In this document: positions 6,546-9,693 of the stretch, one piece after another | Layout of the letters: every line of letters begins with the position of its first letter | How positions within the stretch are numbered: position 1 is the first letter of the stretch | Notes under the pieces: model-generated | Told to the model about the DNA's origin: nothing | Seen by the model: only the letters and a program-made list of their open reading frames with translations | The model's database searches: none | Position numbers and translations under genes: made by a program | From: CBCPMX01 sp965120355 | GTDB lineage: Bacteria; Bacillota; Clostridia; Oscillospirales; Oscillospiraceae | Direction: 5' to 3' | Assembly: GCA_965120355.1 (NCBI GenBank) | Contig: CBCPMX010000117.1 | Location: 1 to 9,693 of the forward strand | Length of the DNA stretch: 9,693 nt

Positions 6546-6809
6546 GTGCCCAACATTAAATCTGCCAAAAAGAGAGTGCTTTTGACCAAGGTCAACACCG
6601 CGAGAAACAAGGCTGCCAAGTCCGCTCTCAAGACTACCATCAAAAAGTTTGATGCCGCTGTGGTTGCCGGCAACCGGGAAGAGGCCGCCGTGGCATATAC
6701 CAACGCCGTCAAGGCCATTGACAAGGCTGTCAACAAGGGAATTCTGCACAAGAACAATGCTGCGCGCAAGAAGAGCAGCATTACCCTGAAGATGAACGCT
6801 ATGGCTTGA
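6546..6809 (+). CDS. rpsT: 30S ribosomal protein S20
   Basis: An 87-residue basic, helical protein that binds the 5' domain of 16S rRNA and helps assemble the small subunit. PNIKSAKKRV at the N-terminus, NKAAKSALKT in the first helices and GILHKNNAARKKS near the C-terminus are all S20 signatures, and the length equals that of E. coli S20. Translation starts at the GTG at 6546, 8 nt after AGGAGG (6532-6537); an in-frame ATG at 6525 lies upstream of that ribosome site and is not used. It stands divergent from gpr, an arrangement familiar in Firmicutes, has its own promoter and ends at a strong terminator. A GTG start is common for S20 and may limit translation. Confidence 0.98.
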   Translation: MPNIKSAKKRVLLTKVNTARNKAAKSALKTTIKKFDAAVVAGNREEAAVAYTNAVKAIDKAVNKGILHKNNAARKKSSITLKMNAMA

Positions 6810-6831
6810 ATTTTATATTGGACGTGCAACG

Positions 6832-6863
6832 GCCCTTGCCTGCTGGCAAGGGCTGTGTTTTTT
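6832..6863 (+). terminator. Intrinsic terminator of rpsT
   Basis: A perfect 9-bp GC-rich stem, GCCCTTGCC (6832-6840) and GGCAAGGGC (6845-6853), has a TGCT loop and is followed by TGTG and six T residues (6858-6863). It is 22 bp after the rpsT stop codon. Confidence 0.93.
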
Positions 6864-7003
6864 CTGTCTTTCTGGAGCCTGCACCCGGGCTCTGAATGCG
6901 CCGGAGCAGACATCCAAACAGCAGCAGCCGCATATCTGTGCCGGAGCCCGAACACACACCAGCTCCCAGAAGCAGACGATTTGCCCAGCCCCAAACGCGG
7001 CAG

Positions 7004-7044
7004 CCCGCCGCCCACCGGCTTGTTTCTCCCCGGGGGGCGGCGGG
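7004..7044. repeat. Very stable GC-rich hairpin downstream of the oxidoreductase gene
   Basis: CCCGCCGCCC (7004-7013) and GGGCGGCGGG (7035-7044) are perfect complements. Inside them CCGG (7015-7018) pairs with CCGG (7030-7033), giving 14 bp with one A-G mismatch and an 11-nt loop. It begins 48 bp past the stop of the flavoprotein gene. No T-run follows on either strand, so it may be a 3'-end mRNA stabiliser or a Rho-assisted stop rather than a classical terminator. The rest of 6864-7092 shows no gene. Confidence 0.5.
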
Positions 7045-7092
7045 TCTTCGCTATAAAGGCAGCCGGTACAATTCGTATGCGTGGCCGCTTCC

Positions 7093-8601
7093 TCAGTCTA
7101 TGGCCTGGGCTGCATGGGTGCCAGCCAAGTACCCGCTGGACAGCGCAAAGGACATATCATTGAGCACCTGCTTTTTGATTCCTGCCATGTTGATAAACCG
7201 GCCAGAGGCCAGATCCCCGACTACATACAGGCCGTCCACCAGGCCGCCTGCCGCCGCTTTGGCCTGCATATTCTCATTGATCTCTACACCGCCAAACGCG
7301 CCATCAGTCCCCAACGACGCCTTCACTGCGTAATAGGGTGCTTCATTCATAGGCGCCAGCCAATCACTTGGCTTATAACAATCCCAATCCATGCCCGTCT
7401 CACAGGCTGTATTATATTCGTCAATGGTCTGCCGCAGATTCCCAGCATCCACGCCAATCTGCTCCGCCAGTTCCTCCACGGTGCTGGCGCTGAACAGGAC
7501 GCCATCGTTTTTCTCCAATGCAGGAACGATATCCGCCTTGGCTTCCTCCATGGTGGCCGGGAAATGGCTGGGGCCGAAGGGCATGGCCAGCTGGGGCTGC
7601 GGCTGGTGATCGCCGGCCGCTATGGCGTGACGGAGATTATTCTCATCAAAAATGATGTACGCCAGTCCCTGAGGCTGCTCCACCTGGACCGAGCCGGAAT
7701 CAAACACGCCCATGCGCAGCTGCGAACCTTCGCAGACAAAGCGCCGCCCCTCCTGATTGACATAGATCGAGTAAGCCGAATTGGCCATGTCGCCCATGAC
7801 GCGGCTGCGGCACATGGTCATGGGCCCCATCATCCGGATGGTCATATTCACTTCATCCATCTTTGCGCCGGCATTTCTGGCCAGGGCAAGGCCATCGCCG
7901 GTGTAATTGCGGTTCATATGGGGGCTTTCTCCCATGAAAGGTTGGGCCTCCGCCAGTTTGGGATAGTATTTCGCCACAACCTCCGGGTTGCGAATCCAGC
8001 TGCCGCTGGCCAAAATGACTGCTTTGCAGCGGATCTCCACCGCTTCGCCGCCGATTGCCGCCTGGACACCGGCCACTTTGCCGTCTTCCATGACAATCCT
8101 GTCGGTGACAGCCTCGGTGAAAATCTGGCCGCCCAAAGCTTGGAGCTTCTCCGACGTGACCTCCACAAAAATACGTCCGGATCCCTTACCCTTACCATGA
8201 CCACCACACTGGGGACCCAATGGGCCATCCGACTCCTCATCAAATACATAGCGGCCCACAGTGAACTGATCGACCACTTCCTGCGGAGCAATCTCACAGA
8301 ACCAGTCAAAGAACTGCCCCGTCCCGCGGATCACATTGCTCACCAGTTTTCGATCCAGCCGCCAGAACGTCTCGTCCATACGGTTGCGCAGAAACAGCGC
8401 CGTGGTGTCGGGCAGATTCCGTTCCTTTTGCCAGCGGCTGCCGAAGGTCCGCATGGTAGACGCCATGTTCATGCCGCCGCCCAGCTGCTTATCCTTTTCC
8501 AGGACAATGACCTGCTTGCCCATTCCGGCGGCCCGGCATCCGGCCACCAGACCGCTGCCGCCGCCGCCAATGACTACGATGTCGCATTGCATTGTTTTCA
8601 T
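7093..8601 (-). CDS. FAD-dependent oxidoreductase, fumarate reductase/succinate dehydrogenase flavoprotein-like
   Basis: A 502-residue soluble flavoprotein of the FAD_binding_2 type. Residues 7-36 form the Rossmann dinucleotide fold, DIVVIGGGGSG with E35 to bind the ribose, followed by KQLGGGMN. The second FAD contact is VVGDLASGRF near the C-terminus, where GLYVVGD fits the family. The middle holds the capping substrate domain. There is no Tat or Sec signal, no FMN_bind domain and no haem motif, so it is cytoplasmic and must take electrons from a separate donor. The family reduces or dehydrogenates carbon-carbon bonds next to carbonyl groups (fumarate, enoates, 3-ketosteroids); the substrate here cannot be read from the sequence. 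GGAGG (8612-8608) is 6 nt from the ATG. The ATG overlaps the stop of the preceding LysR gene, so the two were translationally coupled. Confidence 0.85.
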   Translation of the reverse strand: MKTMQCDIVVIGGGGSGLVAGCRAAGMGKQVIVLEKDKQLGGGMNMASTMRTFGSRWQKERNLPDTTALFLRNRMDETFWRLDRKLVSNVIRGTGQFFDWFCEIAPQEVVDQFTVGRYVFDEESDGPLGPQCGGHGKGKGSGRIFVEVTSEKLQALGGQIFTEAVTDRIVMEDGKVAGVQAAIGGEAVEIRCKAVILASGSWIRNPEVVAKYYPKLAEAQPFMGESPHMNRNYTGDGLALARNAGAKMDEVNMTIRMMGPMTMCRSRVMGDMANSAYSIYVNQEGRRFVCEGSQLRMGVFDSGSVQVEQPQGLAYIIFDENNLRHAIAAGDHQPQPQLAMPFGPSHFPATMEEAKADIVPALEKNDGVLFSASTVEELAEQIGVDAGNLRQTIDEYNTACETGMDWDCYKPSDWLAPMNEAPYYAVKASLGTDGAFGGVEINENMQAKAAAGGLVDGLYVVGDLASGRFINMAGIKKQVLNDMSFALSSGYLAGTHAAQAID

Positions 8602-9589
8602 AAGGTTCCTCCATAATATGTATTAAAATTTGTTTTTTCATATGTTTTACATGGAAGTTGCTCAAAATTGATGCCTTTCCCTTGGAAAAATTCTTGAATC
8701 AGTTTTCGCTCTTCCAGTAGATGTTCCTTCAGAAGATCGTATATTTGTTGAATCTGCAAATTCATTTCAGGAAGGGGGCGATGCAGAAGATAGATTCTTC
8801 GATACCAATCAGAGGAAATTGGCAGCGCCAGCAGCGGCAGTTTTGGTGTAGCCTGTTTTCTGTGAAAATACAGTTCATCAGGCACAATACCAATGGCTGC
8901 CCCCGTATTTATCAGCTGTGCAGTTGCTTTATGATCCGGGTATTCAGCAAACACCTTAGGACGCACACCTTCAGAAGCGAACATATGCATTAAGAACCTG
9001 CGGTCATCTTCCCGTCCCGTAAAACATACAATTTCCTCAGCAATGCGTTCTGGTGGGAATCTCTGCAAAACAGATGCTTCGTGCTGATCGGTAAGAAACA
9101 CTACAAAATACTGTTTGGCAATTTCCTCAAACAACGGAGAGGAAAACGTCTTATCGGATTCCAAAATCCAATATCTAAAGTTCCCTGCTCAAACGCTTTG
9201 AGCAGCTCCTCCTGCGACATAACCTGTACCTCCAGCAAGCATTGCGGCACAATGGCCTGCACTTCTTCCAGAATGCTGTCAAACCTCTGTGAAGCAGTGC
9301 ATCCAATGGAAATCGAATTCTGCGCAACCGCTGCCGCTGCCTGAACTAACGTGATCCCTTCTTCTAAACATTGCATGGCTGAAGCCGCGTATTTTTGAAA
9401 TAAAATTCCATTGGCATTTAAAGTAATACGGCCTTTTTTTCGCTCAAACAGCGTAACCCCTAATTCTGCCTCCAGCCTGGCAATGATTTTGCTGATGGAA
9501 GACTGGGAGATATGGACATCTTCTGCAGCCCTTGAGAAATTTTCTCTTCCTGCTGCAGCCAAAAAGCATTTCAATTGGGCTCTATTGTA
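8598..9589 (-). pseudogene. LysR-family transcription regulator, frameshifted and without a start codon
   Basis: Two overlapping open segments together make one LysR regulator of about 330 residues. The upstream segment (9589 to about 9160) encodes the winged helix-turn-helix (NFSRAAEDVHISQSSISKI, then LGVTLFERKKGRITLNANG) and the first part of the effector domain, up to GTLDIGF. The sequence then needs a one-base shift near 9158-9166 to continue as SPLFEEIAKQYFVVFL in the other frame, which runs to 8598 with the usual second subdomain (LINTGAAIGIVPDEL). Adding one T to the TTTT run at 9163-9166 would restore the frame. In addition, the codon at the expected start (before NRAQLKCF) is TAC, with TAG just upstream; only a TTG at 9574 without a ribosome site remains. 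The gene is AT-richer than its neighbours. A sequencing error could explain the frameshift but not the missing start. Confidence 0.82.
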
Positions 9590-9621
9590 CTAAGTGTGGG
9601 TAGTAAAACCAGAACAAAGCC

Positions 9622-9649
9622 TTGGTGGCACTGGGAAATCTGCTATGAT
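9622..9649 (+). promoter_or_regulatory. Promoter reading out of the right window edge
   Basis: TTGGTG (9622-9627), a 16-bp spacer and TATGAT (9644-9649), with the extended -10 dinucleotide TG at 9641, make a plausible sigma-A promoter. Downstream, AGGTG (9679-9683) lies 7 nt before a GTG at 9691-9693, which could be the start of a rightward gene. Only three bases of that gene would be in view. Confidence 0.5.
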
Positions 9650-9693
9650 TTACTTGCTCCAAAAGAAATCAAGAAAGCAGGTGCTTCCAAGTG

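Noticed and set aside
6092..7015. A 307-codon minus-strand frame across the start of gpr and antisense to rpsT
   Set aside because: It covers two certain genes and their promoters and resembles no protein family.
7081..8616. A long open frame of 511 codons on the plus strand opposite the flavoprotein gene
   Set aside because: The minus-strand frame has the FAD-binding motifs, a ribosome site and family-like length; the plus-strand translation shows no domain.
9150..9170. Programmed -1 ribosomal frameshifting in the LysR gene
   Set aside because: The junction read in frame is GGA TTT TGG AAT, which does not fit an X XXY YYZ slippery heptamer, and no stimulatory structure is evident. LysR genes do not use frameshifting, and the start codon is also missing, so mutation is simpler.

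Overview
The window looks like chromosome from a moderately GC-rich, spore-forming Firmicute, most likely a gut clostridium of the Oscillospiraceae type (Flavonifractor, Intestinimonas or Oscillibacter relatives). Three things point there: a spore germination protease (gpr), a minimal clostridial iron-sulfur operon (iscR, nifS, iscU, mnmA without hscA, hscB or fdx), and sigma-A promoters of the TTGACA-17-TATAAT kind with strong AGGAGG ribosome sites. The genus is an inference, because no 16S gene is present.

Left part (1-3455): an Rrf2/IscR-type regulator with three cysteines is transcribed leftward. Divergently, a rightward operon encodes cysteine desulfurase, the IscU scaffold and the tRNA 2-thiouridylase MnmA. 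NifS makes persulfide sulfur, IscU assembles clusters on it, and MnmA uses the same sulfur for s2U34 in tRNA. IscR probably senses the cluster supply. The 171-bp divergent region has two face-to-face sigma-A promoters, each carrying its own dyad, so a feedback circuit can be read from the DNA. A perfect 15-bp hairpin separates mnmA from the convergent pyrG.

Middle part (3470-6863): CTP synthase (pyrG) and the compact germination protease gpr both run leftward. They are separated by 383 bp that hold the pyrG promoter, a weak terminator-like hairpin and an unexplained structured element. That element has four near-consensus DnaA boxes and a long inverted repeat next to an AT-rich tract. The ribosomal protein S20 gene (rpsT) diverges from gpr, with a clear promoter, a roughly 100-nt leader that can fold, and a textbook terminator.

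Right part (6864-9693): a cytoplasmic flavoprotein oxidoreductase of the fumarate-reductase-like FAD_binding_2 type lies downstream of, and overlaps by ATGA, a LysR-type regulator gene on the same strand. The LysR gene appears dead twice over: a frameshift in mid-gene, and no start codon where one is expected. The start is lost exactly where a different sequence begins, which carries its own rightward promoter and a candidate start at the window edge. This fits an insertion or rearrangement junction near 9590. No complete insertion sequence, CRISPR array, tRNA or rRNA was seen.
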